Assembly: GCA_037013495.1 (NCBI GenBank) | Contig: CM072811.1 | Span: 18,110,659 to 18,174,658, forward strand | Origin: Hippophae tibetana | Lineage: Eukaryota > Streptophyta > Magnoliopsida > Rosales > Elaeagnaceae | Length of the DNA stretch: 64,000 nucleotides | Reading direction: 5' to 3' | Part shown: positions 47,210 to 59,447 of the stretch, piece after piece | Position numbering within the stretch: the first letter of the stretch is position 1 | Layout: each line of letters starts with the position of its first letter | Translations under genes and position numbers: made by a program | Notes under the pieces: model-generated | Database searches by the model: none | The model's input: the letters and a program-made list of their open reading frames with translations, nothing else | What the model was told of the DNA's origin: nothing

Positions 47210-48560
47210 GGTCATCTCTTAGACCAACACTCTTTGATGGGTATAATTACCCTTACTGAAAGCTCGCATGTAAGCCTTTCTCAAACAAGATGAAAAAGTA
47301 TGAGATGTGGTTTTTGATGGTTGGGAACCATCTTCGGAAATGAAACAATCTTTGATGCAGTTTAATGGATTTCCATCATATCTCTGATTGTGAGATTGCT
47401 AAAGATGCATGGAATGCACTTGCTCTTGCTCTTGAGATAATTTTCCAAGTGAAACAAACAAAATTGACATTGTTAACATCTCAGTTGATTCCAAAAAAAA
47501 AATGAGACAGTGAAACTTTTGGTCAATTCTATACTCATTTTCATAATATCACTAATGCTTGTTCTAACATTGGTGAGAAAATTCCACAACCTATACAAGT
47601 ACGCCAACTCTTAAGCTCCTTAATAGTAGACTACAAGATGAAAGTTACACCAATATAGGAAATCAAGAATGTTGACATATAAAAATTGATAAACTTATTG
47701 GGTCCATCCAAACCTATGAACTTACTCTTGATCCACCCAAGAAAAACAAGGATGTTTCATTAAAAATCTCCAAAAAGTGCATCTTTGATAGTGATAAGGA
47801 TATGAATGATGAGTCACTAGTCCTATTAGCACAAAAAATTAAGAAGTTCCTGAAAAATAAAGTCAACAAAAGAATCAATCTAACAAGGGACAATCCAGTC
47901 ATTCGAGGTAGCAAAAGTAAAGGGAAATCAAGCTTCTTAGCTCTAATCGTAAGAAAATTAAGCCTATTAGTTCTCATTGCTTTACTTGTGGGGGCTTTGG
48001 TCATATTTCTATAGAATGTGTGAAGAATGAAAGAAATTTGAAAAAGCCTTTAATGGTACATTCAATGACACAAAAAGTGAGCAGAATAATGCTACTAATT
48101 CAAAAGATGATGACACTAACTATCGTGCCTTCATTGTAACTACCAAAACATACCACAATGACTCCAACTCTAAGTCGAATGAAGAAAATGAGGGAGTAAA
48201 CTCTTCTCTCTTATTGTCTATGTTTAATGTATCAAATTACAATGAAGTATTCGTGGATTGCCTAGGTACCAAGAATGAGAGAGCTAAACTACTTGGTTAA
48301 GTAACTAAACTTAGTGATATCATCAATGTTCACAAAAAAATCCACTAGCCTAGAGAAAGATAAAAAATGAATTGTTTGAACATACTATTGCCCTGAATCT
48401 AAGTCTTGCAGAAACCAATCAAGAAAACAAAATGCTTAGGCAAGAACTTAGTATTGCTAAAGAGATAGTGAGGAATTTGACCATAAGTGTTGAAAATTTG
48501 ACCAAAGTCCTAGACTATGAAAAGCCACATAAAGATAAGAGGTCTTGAAGACATATATCA
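47081..48560 (+). pseudogene. Element B gag
   Basis: It starts with MDQMKESG-like sequence at 47081, inside the first duplicated unit. Further motifs of the UBN2 core follow in broken frames. At 47978-48019 a zinc knuckle CFTCGGFGHISIEC has all four ligands, the best preserved of the family here. A Glu/Asn-rich coiled-coil-like segment runs from 48060 to 48560. A second knuckle-like HYCGRKENF lies near 48680. Stops and small indels are present. Confidence 0.75.
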
Positions 48561-48927
48561 ATAGTCAATACCTTCATCATCCAAAAATCAATTTGTAAAC
48601 CCACTATTGCTCTGGTAAGGAAGGTAATTTATGCACCTTATCACTCTAAGCAAATTCAGTTTGTTCCCATCTATCATTATTGTGGTAGAAAAGAAAACTT
48701 TAGGCCTAAGTGTATATTTATTTATACCTATGATTCTATCATAAATTCAAATGTTTTTAAGACATCTCAAATACTTTCCAAACATAAAGTTTTTACTGCA
48801 AGAACTACACAAAAAAGGAATCTAAAAAACCAATAGCTCAAACTTCTAAAATTAAAAGAGGATGGGCTAAGAAGTTTGAGTTCCACTACTTTGTGGCCCA
48901 TATAGAGTTTAAGGCTAAATCAAATAT

Positions 48928-49965
48928 TGCCTAGTATTTTGACAGTGGATGCTCTAGAAACATGACTAGAAATTTTTCTTTGTTTAAAATCTTTGAAGAA
49001 TACAATGAAGGGACAACTACCTTTAGTGATAGTAAAACATATAAAATTATTGGAAAAGGCTCCGTTCAAATAGAAGGTATCCTTAAAATTGATGAAGTTT
49101 TATATATGGAAGGACTCAAGGTAAACTTGATTAGCATAAGTCAAATATATGACAATGATTTCAATATGCAATTTACGAACAATCACTTCATTGTAAAAGA
49201 TCAAAAGGGTGAATGTATAATTAAGGGAATCAGATCATATGAAAATTGTTATTACATTGATACATCACTAATAGTAACATGTAACCTAGCTAGCAATGAC
49301 TCAGCTATCTTATAGTACAAAAAATTAGGTCATATGAATTTTAAAGATCTAGTTAGATTAAGTAAAACTAAGACTGTGTGTGGTCTACCTATTGTCTCAA
49401 AACCTGAAACACCTATATATGGTCCATGTCAATTGGATAAACAAACTAGGACTGCTCATAAGAAGATCCAAAGTATCAATACAAATAGAGTATTGAAACT
49501 GATACATATTGACCTCATGGGTCCTATGAGAACAAAAAGTATTGTAGGTTGTAGCATATAACAAAATAGTAATCATCAAGAGACTGAGAACATACTATAG
49601 AAAAGAGTTTGAAAATACCAAGTATGTTGACTTCTGCAAAGAACATGGTATCTTTCATGAATTCTCTACTTCCATCACACCTTAACAAAATGGAATAGTT
49701 GAAAGGAATAACATGAGATAGCAAGAGTAATGCTGCATGCCAAGGGAGTCTCCAAAAGGTTTTGGGCTAAAGTTATAAACACCATATTCCACATTATAAA
49801 TCGTGTATATCTTCACCCAGGTAGAAACCAAACTCCTTATGAGATATGGATAGGTAAAAAATCCAATATGAAATTTGTGCATGTTTCTAGAAGTAGATGT
49901 TACATACTTAGGGATCCAAAATAGTTAGGTAAGTTTGATTCAAGAAGTGATGAAGGTATATTTCT
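48928..49965 (+). pseudogene. Element B protease and truncated integrase
   Basis: At 48938 the frame YFDSGCSRNMTRN is the copia protease active site (DSG) with the preceding Trp codon now a stop. 48962-49315 continues through the pre-integrase region (VLYMEGLKVNLISISQI). From 49322, KLGHMNFKDLVRLSK and GPCQLDKQTRTAHKK are the integrase zinc domain, with one Cys lost, and LIHIDLMGPM holds the first catalytic Asp. A deletion of roughly 50 residues removes the middle of the core. The second Asp segment reads RTYYRKEFENT where SDHG is expected. QNGIVERNN keeps the Glu. The frame ends after SDEGIFL at about 49963, just before reverse transcriptase would begin. Confidence 0.8.
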
Positions 49966-51212
49966 TGTACATGTGATGATTGATGTTGAAATGAACTTAT
50001 TCACACACTCACGAATACACATATATGTTATGCTTGAAGTTTATGAATTCTTTTTAAAGACTCTAGAATTTCAACTAATCTTTAATGTAAAATTGTGTTG
50101 AGTTTTATTTCTTACTTTCTAAAATTTTATTGTATGAAGGCACCTAATATTAAGACAACTACCTATTGTGATGTGTGAAGCTAACTCACAACTAGTGTGA
50201 AATTCATTATGCTAGGTTTATGGTTTGTGTAGAAAAAATAGATTGTGTCAAAAGCGACTGCTTATAAAACTTGTACCTAGCATACATAAAAATGAAAGGG
50301 CCAATAGAGTTAAAAAAATAAAAATATCATGTGCCTCATTTATTAAATAAAGATAAAACATTTAATTCCTCGTTTGGTAGATATATTTTATTTTGTAAGA
50401 TTGAAGACTCAATTATAATTTTACTTGATTGGTGATATTTGTTATTTGAGTCTTTCTTGATTGATCATAAATGACTTAATTGGCATATTTGTAGTGTTTT
50501 CTTTTAAATAAATGTCAATATGTCATTATATGTGAAAAGTGTGCATATATGCATCTTCTACTCTACTTTTTATGAAATGGATAATCAAATTGAGTTTTTT
50601 TTTATTTTAAATGATAAGTTCTCAATTGATTGTGTGCTCATTTATGATTAAATGAGTTTAATACCTAATGTGGCTATTTATGAAAATTTAAAAAAAAACA
50701 TTTTTATTCATTTACATCTTCTTATTTATTGACTTTTTAATTGGTTTTTAAGTTAGGGAGCCGTAGAATTTAGGTGCAGCTTAGCTCTATTGATTCGTCT
50801 AATTGTCCTTCTGGTATGAAAAAAAAGGGATGAATGTGTTTCACTTTCATGTTTTATTTTGTTATGCATATAGAGGGAAAACATATTTAGGGTAAAAATG
50901 ATTTCCATCATTTTGTCTTATATTAAGCTTGATTGGTATGAATGTATGCACTACATGATTATTCTTTACACTTAACTTATTTCTATGTAAAATAAACTAA
51001 TGTACAATGAGGTTTTCAAGAAAAGTTGTCTTTTATTTATGTCATTTCAGTTACTTACAAGCTTGTTAAGTTGCAATGAAGATGGATTCATCGGACCATA
51101 TGATAGTTTCACTATGAAGTCTTGGAAATCATTATATTTTTATCTTATTCCTATAAGTGTCACGTAGTAAGTGAGAGATTTTTTCACACAAAAATACCAA
51201 ATTGGGGGTTTG

Positions 51213-51904
51213 TAAGGATTATAAGTGTCGGTTATTTTCATGGATAAAATATTTACAAGTAAACTTGTTTTAAACTCCATATCAAGTTAATCAAGCAAAG
51301 TTGAAAAAAAAATAAAAATTTCAGATAGTTATACTTCAGGTATATCAGTTATAACTATGATACATAGTATTGCACTCATGAATTTAATAGCATATATTCA
51401 TAAACTTGAAATTATTTTTGTTGTTAAAATATTTATTTAAACTTGAATCAATTTATGAAATTACCACTTAGCCTATTCTTTAATGTGTTTCATTGTTTTG
51501 AATATATATCCTAAATTTTAGGCTAAAATGTAGAATAAGATATATGCTAAAATATTATATAAGATATAACCTAAATTATAGGCTAAATCTTAGCTTAAAA
51601 GATAACCTAAAATCTACTTTAAAAAGAACATGTCTTTAAATAAGAGTCTTCTTAATTAATGAGTATACTTTAAAAGAATTCTTCTTTAAATAAGTCTTTT
51701 TAATTAACGAGTCTACTTTAAAAGAACTATATTTAAATATGAGTCTTCTTGATTAATGAGTATTAGTAATACTATTTGTAATAGTAAATATATTTATCAT
51801 TTATATAGGATTGAAGGGGGTTTTAATCTATCCTATAAATAAAACCCATTGCTCATTGTTCCAATATCATAATTCTTTAGGCTTATTTATTTGGTTAATC
51901 TATC
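51213..51904 (+). repeat. Element B 3' LTR, truncated
   Basis: It starts TGTAAGGATTATAAGTG after the tract AAATTGGGGG, and follows the 5' LTR to the stretch TAATCTATCC near 51904. An extra block at about 51600-51770 holds three copies of a motif like TACTTTAAAAGAAC...TTTAAATAAGTCTTNTTAATTAA. Confidence 0.75.
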
Positions 51905-52330
51905 CTACTTGGTCTTTTGGTTCTGCTGCTGATGAAGGTGTTCCCAAAGGTGATTCAATTTCTGATTTTGAGCCAAACCTTGGTTATAAATTTTATTCTC
52001 TTGTATTAGGTACCATAAAACCCATTATGGATATGCTGAGAGAAATTTTTGAGATTCCTAATGACATTGGAATAATTCTTCCTCGCAACTGTATCCTTTT
52101 CAATAGACTCCTTCTGAGGGGGATCATTATTTTATGGATTAGCTATTTTGGGACTTAGACTTCCATTCCAACAATTTGTGTGGCAATTTATTTGTAGAGT
52201 GAGGGAATTTCTAGAGTAAGCTCTTCCTATTGTTTGGAAAGCCCTAGTGTCCTTTTATGTGCTATAAAGAAAGCATGAGGAGGAGATGACTTTGTAATAT
52301 GCACAATCTATAGGTGGAGATTGGTTCAAT
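51905..52330 (+). pseudogene. Transposase_28-like plant domain fragment
   Basis: An open frame (51811-52158) crosses from the B LTR into this segment. It reads IFEIPNDIGIILP. After a frameshift at about 52120 it continues GLRLPFQQFVWQFICRVREF and PIVWKALVSFYVL. This order matches the plant 'putative gypsy-type' domain (PF04195/Transposase_28: EIP.DV..R.P ... GLRLPFHPF ... PN.WR.L..F.VL). In that family the domain lies at the N-terminus of repeat-associated plant proteins. It has no LTR or other context here. Function of the domain is not established. Confidence 0.55.
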
Positions 52331-52429
52331 GTTAAACCTTTTTGAAAGTTTGCTTAGTATAGATCTAAATATCTAGTCGGAGAAAGTATGGTACATTAAA
52401 ATTTCGTAAGCGACTAAATAACCAATCAT

Positions 52430-53747
52430 GTGTATGTAATGTAATGTATAAATAAAAATATCAACATATGATATTTTTATGTGGAAACAACCTAGGCCAC
52501 ACCAATGACCTAAGAAGAAAACAACTTTGCCCACCAGACCACTTAACTGTCCACAATGAAAAATAAGTATCCAGTTACAAGGCTATGACTCAAACTATTT
52601 ACCCAGTTAATGCCCTCAAGTAACCCACTTATAATCCATTGCTTTGATCACAATATCTATAAGATAGTCATTCATATTTGGACCAATGTTCCAACAAGCT
52701 CAAGTCTCACAAGTTAATCAAACCTACACTACTGTCACTTAAAATATTAGCACATAAATACAAGTGTAAGCATGTGTCTTAGAGCATATTCAATAACGAA
52801 AACCCTACCTAGTTAATTTAAATAATATATTAAATGAATAAAAAAAACTAGCAACTCTAGAACAACCAATTAAAGCACAAGTTGAATAAATATAACTTAT
52901 TTAAAAATTAATAATCAAACCACATAATTATGATATGATACACATAACTATTTGATCCTACAATTCAAGAATATGAATAAGGAAGAAGCTATAAGATCAA
53001 AATATCATAAACCAATTAGGCTTATTAATCAATCAAACACAATGACCAATGTTTGATAAACTATCTAAATAAGAAGCCTAAAGAATTATGATCTTCTATT
53101 TGCAAAACAAGAGAGAATAAAAAATGAAAAGAATAAGCACAATAGCTCTTATGTGGTTGTTTCTAAAATTGTGCTTAGCTTGGTATATATAGAATATTTT
53201 GAAGCACATTAGGTTAAAGTGTAATTATCATATTTTCCATAAAATAAATTAAAACATGTTTAAGAAATAAGGGTAATATGGTAAAAATTCAATCCGAATT
53301 GTATTAGAAATACGTTTTAAAAAAACTGAAAATTGGCTGCTTAATTGATATACACAATTTCTTAATCGATTGAGTAGATTGGTCAATTGATCAAACATCA
53401 CTAGATCGATCTAGAATATATTTAACCAATATTTAAAAAAACAAGTAGATCAATCGAGTACATCCCTCGATCGATCCAGCCATATATTAAAATTAGATTA
53501 ATCAAGTTTATTACTTGATCGATCCAGTATACACTCAGTCGATCGAATGGATCAAATTTATATTTTCCTTATTGTGTATAATATGCAATCTAACTTGCAC
53601 GAAAATAGAAATATATCTAATATGTGATTATTGAGGCACAATAGTTTCTACGTTTTGAAATATTCTTATAAGACACACCTAAAAGCTAAAATTAAATTTA
53701 AATGTTTTGTTTCACAAATATCGATAGTACTAATATAAACCTAAAAA
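52430..53747 (-). repeat. Element C 3' LTR
   Basis: Minus-strand copia LTR. 52470-52560 is the reverse complement of the conserved stretch around 46800-46870 (element B). 53340-53560 carries GATCGATCCA-type motifs as in A and D. The start of the LTR lies at about 53747 beside a polypurine tract. The terminal bases before 52430 are missing or replaced. Confidence 0.7.
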
Positions 53748-53748
53748 T

Positions 53749-53760
53749 CTCCCCCTTTGG
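53749..53760 (-). promoter_or_regulatory. Element C polypurine tract
   Basis: The reverse complement reads CCAAAGGGGGAGAT, closely matching the tract of element A at 10721-10733. Confidence 0.75.
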
Positions 53761-55399
53761 CATATTCATGTGACAAAACTTCTCTCACTATATAATGCTC
53801 ATAGGAAAATTAAAATTTACATAGTGTTACTATCCTATGATATGGTGGAATCATCTTCGCTTGATTATTAAAAGCTCGTGTGAACATTGAAAGTCAAAAA
53901 TATAAATACCCAAACAACTTGTCTCGAAAGACTCTTTTTTTATTAGTTCATTTTATATAACAATATAAAAAGTGAAAAATATTCATAAGTGAGTAATCAT
54001 TAGATATAAATTAAAAGCATTACTTTCCTTATGTGTAGTATCTCCAAAGTGAATTTTAAAAGTAATTCTCCCCCTAAATTAGCTATATTCTTTTTGTTGA
54101 TTTTTCAATTAAAGTTGTAATTTTTCTTCTCCTTTTTGTCATATGAATAAATAATATAATTTTTCTTCTCCTTTTTGTCATACACATTCTTAAAATTTAA
54201 AAATAATATGTTTTTTAAAAATAAATAAACTTCTCTTAAATTCTACGACTCTATATAAATTATAATAAAATAAAAAAATTATAAAAATTGATATATTTAA
54301 TTTTTATAATTCAGAATAGTAGACTTAGCTTAACATGATTACAATAGTTGACACAAATTATGAAATTAATTTTTTTCAAAGTTTGACTATCAATTGATAA
54401 GATAAATATATGTAGACATGACATACAAACACATATGGTGACATATCAACAATCACCAAAAGTAAAATATGAGTCAGAACTACAATAAGATGTCAAATTG
54501 TTTATTTATGATTAGTTATGAAAGATTTAAAAGAAAAAGTACCACCTATCATAAGAAAAATTGCAGTTGAATTCATATTTGCATAAAATAAAATTCACTT
54601 ACCAAGATAAAACTTTAATCTACTTTTTTTTACTTATCCTGCATTTATTTTTTTTTGTGTGAAGGATTTGTTATTTTGTTTTTGTATAATCAATTGTGAC
54701 TCTTTCTATTTGTACTTGCAAAAGCTTTTACATTTTTATTTTTGCCTTCAATATTTTTATCATTATATTTTTAAGGAAATATGCATGAGCCAGTATATCT
54801 AGTATGGTGGATTTCACACTAGTTGTGAGGTAGCCCTCTTTACTTAATACTATAGATTTCACACATTAGAGTAGGTAGTCATCTCAAAACTAGGTATCTC
54901 TCTATAGCACCATTTTATATAATGAAAGATAAATTTCAACCTTCATTTTTGCAGTCAAGGTTACCTCATACTCTAAAATCTCACATAATTAATTATAAAC
55001 TTCTAGCATAACATACTTATGTGTTCAGTGAGTGTGTGAGTATGTTTATGTCAACATCGATCACCAGATTTGAAAAATATGTAAATGCACAAGTCAAAAA
55101 ATTCATTGTATAATGTGTAGCTAATCAAAATATTTATGACTCGAGTATGTAATGATCATGTCAATGTTAAAACATGTCTATTTTCTCTTTTCTTTTCTTT
55201 TTTAAACTAAGAAACATTAGTAAAAAAACCAAACAATCAAACTAAAGATGTTCACCTACGATCATTTAAACACTCAAATAAAAGTATATAAGTGAAACAA
55301 TGAAGAACGACGATCAGGTGACCAGACAAAGAGAATCTTTCCTCTTGAATTTTGATTATTTTATTCCTTTAGGGTAGAAATCAACTACCTTAGTTATCA

Positions 55400-56130
55400 T
55401 AAGCATATTCTTGGGCTTACCTTTCAGATTTCTCATTTATCCTAAATGAAAATATAGCAGTATGATAGGATGATGGTAATTAGTCCTAGAATTATTGGTG
55501 TTGAATTTTAAATGCATCTTTGAACCAACAACTTCATGCTTTATTGTAAAAATTTTGAACATGTTATTATAATTTTCATTCATTCTAGAATATGATGCAA
55601 CATGCATAGATGTATGATGGTTATGAGTCATACTATGTGAAGTATGTAAAGTATTATTAAATTTAAAAGCATCCATCAAAAATCTACACTTGGGCCTAAT
55701 ATGACCTTTCTTATCACGATGATGACAAACATGTAAAAACTTAACAGATTTTTCAATAAAAGGTGCAATTGTTCTTTGTGTATAATGAGTAACATTAGGA
55801 GTAGGGTTAGAAGGCCTTATAACAACAATATTTGATGTTGAAGATGTATTTGTATCCTATGAAGCAAAAGGATTGGTAGGTTTTACAAACTCAATTGTGT
55901 TTGAATATGATGGTGTAGAATCCTCATCTACATAGCCTAATCTTCTTTTGTCTCTAACATTTGTTTAATAATCTAGAATTTTGTTTATCCTTTCGGCTCC
56001 AATGATTAACTTCACACCTTCTTTTGATTGTTCAAGTTTTTAAATAAGATTTTTGTTTTTATGTTTAACACGTATAAGACTTGAATTCTCAATCTCTATA
56101 TGTTATTTTTTGTTGCCAAAAATTTGTTCA
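55400..56130 (-). pseudogene. Element C gag C-terminal part
   Basis: The reverse complement carries a zinc knuckle CHHRDKKGHIRPKC near 55700-55740, followed by an open stretch (55679-55437) with SMTHNHHTSMHVASYSRMNE and HEVVGSKMHLKFNTNNSR, matching D at 2160-2460 and A at 9040. Further upstream (56130-55850) is the coiled-coil-like end of gag. Downstream, at about 55330-55250, the sequence passes into the same 3' untranslated region as in A and D, with no pol between. The N-terminal gag, primer site and 5' LTR are missing: homology ends near 56130. Confidence 0.7.
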
Positions 56131-57577
56131 CAATGTGTCTTCCTTCTCTCCAAATATACACCTACGCAAGTGATTTTAATAAGGATTATGCATAGGCAAA
56201 TAAAAATCTATTTTTTTTAAATGATGATACTAGCTAGCTTGAATAGCACTAAATCTACGTACCAAAACTCCTAATTCAAATCAAGCAAAAAATTTATAAA
56301 AGCTTTGTACATGATTATCCGTTTTTAGTTCCTAACATAGTAGATTAGGATAGCCTTTGACTTTGTGTAGAAAAGAGAAAAACGTTGGAAGGGAATCACC
56401 GTCTAATTTTGAAGAAAAAAGGAATCGATTTGTAGTTTGTATCGTGAAAAGAAGAAAGGGGTGACATGATGCAGAGAATTGGGGTGTTAGGACAGAAGAA
56501 TAAGGGTTTAAGAGAATAAATTAGAAAAGATGTAAACCCTTATAAAGGAGGATTAATGATTGAGATAATACTTCAAATAAACTTGTAAAAAATATATGTA
56601 TCTCGAACGCTTACTATATATATATATATATAATTCAATGTAAATAATTGATATATAACTATCACTTTGAATAACATTATAAAAACAAAAATATAAAAAG
56701 ACTTTGAATTTTAACATAAGATAAATTAGCATACTCTAAACATTCCATCATGTAATTAATTAACATCATCCAATTCTTAACGCAAATGATGAAAATGATT
56801 AGGAGTTTCCAAAATATCACATATTATATAGGAACTCATATTTCATTTCATACAATAAAATTATTAAAAGTTACATTTTAATTTAAAATAATACACAAAT
56901 TAAAAGATAAAATTTTAAATATGAAAAAAAGATGAAATATAATGCCATAACTCAACTAGGAACGTCGATAGTTAGGATGATAATAGACATTGATAACGAC
57001 GACTGCATAAGGCGTTGCAATAGGAGAGGTTGAAAAACCTGCGGCCTATAACAAAGAGGCTAGGGTAGCAGCATGCGGGTAGTGCGACTAAGCCAGGGGA
57101 GGAGTGAGAAAGCAACAAGAATGGTTGAGTACGTGCAACGGAGAGCAATAGACAATGTGATAGATGGCAGTAGTTTGTGTTGGGTGATGAACACACTCTT
57201 AGATTTACGTGGGATTGAGAGGTTGTATTGTATTGTGTAATGGAATAAGAGAAGTAGGTTTAGGTTTGTAAAACTTTTAAGTATAATTGTGAACTATACA
57301 TAAAAATATTTTAATTACAGTTACTAATTGCACCTAAAAATTAAGTTTTAAGTACATAAAACTAAACTAAAATTGTTTCAAAAATGAGAAAAAAAGAGAA
57401 TGATATTTTATTTTTATATACAATTAACAGCTACTTAAAACTAGTTGACACATTTAAAAAAACTCATTTAGTAGTTTTTTTAACATATAATTATACCTAA
57501 ATATAGTTGTGGTTGTAGTGCATAAAGCAAGACTTAAAATGATCGAATGACAAAGCTTCAATTGATTTGATTCAAGT
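56131..57577. other. Unassigned region with a C+G-richer patch
   Basis: No recognised gene. 56330-56580 on the minus strand looks promoter-like: TTTATAAGGG near 56558, then a CT-rich stretch and an ATG at 56469 opening only 21 codons. 56955-57230 is richer in C+G than its surroundings and open for 74 codons on the minus strand (57196-56972, Leu/Ser/Cys-rich), without a recognisable domain. An (AT)n run lies at 56617-56632. Confidence 0.35.
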
Positions 57578-57991
57578 ATGACTTTTTCTATGAACGTGAA
57601 TATCAATTTTCTCTATGAAGCAGGAAATATATCTCTCAGATCTTCTAATATTTCTCCTCTTTATCTTCATAATTCACGCATTCTATCACGTTTATGTAAC
57701 AATAGTACTCATGCCTTTATTAAGAGTAATATTGCTCAAAGAAGATACTTAGGGAGAAGAGAGAACATAGGACACCAGTTAAGACAATTTTCTCCACCTA
57801 CCATCCTGACCTTACATTCAGTAATTGTTTCACTCAACAAGTTCCCTACCTTCCCTTGTCTTTTTCAAAAAATTTCCATTATTAAGCGCAAGAGTAAGCA
57901 ACGAATTAAAAGAGTGTATTTTTCCTTCACTCAAATTCGAATTGGATACAAATTAAATTTAAAGAATATCAATTCAAAACCGATTCGATGA
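57578..57991 (+). CDS. Hypothetical 137-codon open frame
   Basis: Open from an ATG at 57578 to a stop at 57989-57991. The product would be basic, Ser/Asn/Arg-rich, with no zinc finger, signal peptide or repeat that I recognise (for example NIAQRRYLGRRENIGHQLRQ in the middle and IKRKSKQRIKRVYF near the end). It lies between element C and the CACTA element and is the longest frame in the window not explained by a transposon. Its length is unusual for chance in A+T-rich DNA but not decisive, and no upstream promoter or homologue is visible. Confidence 0.2.
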   Translation: MTFSMNVNINFLYEAGNISLRSSNISPLYLHNSRILSRLCNNSTHAFIKSNIAQRRYLGRRENIGHQLRQFSPPTILTLHSVIVSLNKFPTFPCLFQKISIIKRKSKQRIKRVYFSFTQIRIGYKLNLKNINSKPIR

Positions 57992-58674
57992 TGTAAATAA
58001 TCTAAAGAATCCAAATATGAATATATGAGATTTTTTTAGATAGGATAGGTAATTTTTAAGTTAGATTCATGTATGAATTATATGGAGGCATTATTTCCAC
58101 ACTAAAAGAGGTTCTTGCGATGACATTTTAAAACCTTTTAATGAGTTGGACGTTTTTTTCCCTCAACATCATTTGTATAAATGATCAACTTCATTAACTG
58201 CAACATGATTGAAGAAAATGCCTCATTCTTTTCTTTTTCTTTTTTACTTTAAAATAAATTTTCTTAGGAAGGAAAAAAGAAAGCACTTGTCCAAGAGATA
58301 TTATTACCTTTTATGTATCTCATGAACCATTTGTAGTTGCAAATCGCAAATGCTATTGTCGTTTGTCAGGTAATTCTTTCAAGAAAAGGGAGTATTTCGA
58401 TTCTTTTAAGGAAAAGTGATATTATTTTACTATTACAAAATGTGTCATTTGAGTTGATATGTAAAGTCAGTTTTGGATAAAATCGACGCTAACACATAGT
58501 GTCAGTTCTACGTATCAACCGACACTATACACGTAATTAATTTTTTTTGTTAATTATTATTTTATTTGAACTGTTTAAAATTGAATTTGGATATATATAG
58601 TATAATTTTTTCTTCTTTTATTTAGTCAATAGATTTTTAAAATGATATAATTTATAGAATTTTGTGTATTTGTT

Positions 58675-59310
58675 TGAATACATACTTAATTTTATGTACT
58701 TGTTTTTCATACTTAATTATCGAATTTAGATAGAATAAAAAATAACACAATACATAGTAGTTTATATATGGGCAAAAATATAAAAGTTCTATATATAGTT
58801 AATTAAAATCTTAAAAAATAATTGACCGAAAAAAATAAAAAAAATTATTATTTAATTTTAATTTTAAAAACTGTTAAAATAAAAAATGGACTTAGATATG
58901 TACTTAAATTTATGTATATGTTTTTCATACATAGTTATCGAATTTGGATAACATGAAAAACACAATATACAGAAAAATTTTCAAAAAAAATATAAAAAGT
59001 TTATAGTTAATTACGTTCTTAAAAAATAATTAACCAAAAAAATAAAAAAAATTGTATTGTTTAATTTCAATTTTAAAAATTAGTAAAATAAAAAAATGCA
59101 CGTGCGTAATTAATTTTATGTACATGCATTCCTTACGTAGTTATCGAATTTTGATAGCATGAAAAACACAATACAACAAAGTTTTCAAAAAAATATAAAA
59201 GGTATATAGTTAATTAAAATCTTAAAAAATAATTGACCAAAAAAATAAAAACAAATAAAAAATAGTATTGTTTAATTAATTTCAATTTTAAAAACAGTTA
59301 ATTAAAATAA
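58675..59310 (+). repeat. Three-unit tandem array in CACTA 5' region
   Basis: Three units of about 206-218 bp. The anchor ATCGAATTT occurs at 58719, 58937 and 59143, each followed by ...AACACAATA..., TAGTTAATTA and CTTAAAAAATAATTGACC or ATTAACC. The units are diverged from one another, so the amplification is old. Confidence 0.8.
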
Positions 59311-59312
59311 AA

Positions 59313-59447
59313 ATACACGGAAATAGCATCGGTTGACGTGTTGAATCTACGCTACACACGTGGATAACATCGGTTCTACGTGTCAACCAACACTATCCAC
59401 GTGTGTAGTATCGGTTCAACACGTCAATCGACGCTATCCTCGTGTAT
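59313..59447. repeat. Subterminal inverted repeat of CACTA element
   Basis: The arm 59313-59375 (from ATACACGGAAATAGCATCGG) pairs with the reverse complement of 59385-59447 (ATACACGAGGATAGCGTCGA) over about 63 bases with roughly a dozen mismatches. The centre is near 59380. It contains G-box-like ACACGTGG cores. CACTA transposase accessory proteins bind subterminal repeats of this kind (established for En/Spm); binding here is inference. Confidence 0.75.

Larger units (their letters stand above)
45844..51904 (+). mobile_element. Copia element B with partial pol
   Basis: Same family as A, C and D by LTR start (TGTAAGGATTATAAG), primer region, gag and 3' untranslated sequence. The 5' LTR is 45844-47013 and the 3' LTR 51213-51904, the latter cut off by foreign sequence. 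Unlike A, C and D it retains protease and part of integrase, then jumps at about 49965 into the 3' untranslated region; reverse transcriptase and RNase H are absent. A target duplication cannot be tested because the right end is missing. Confidence 0.8.
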
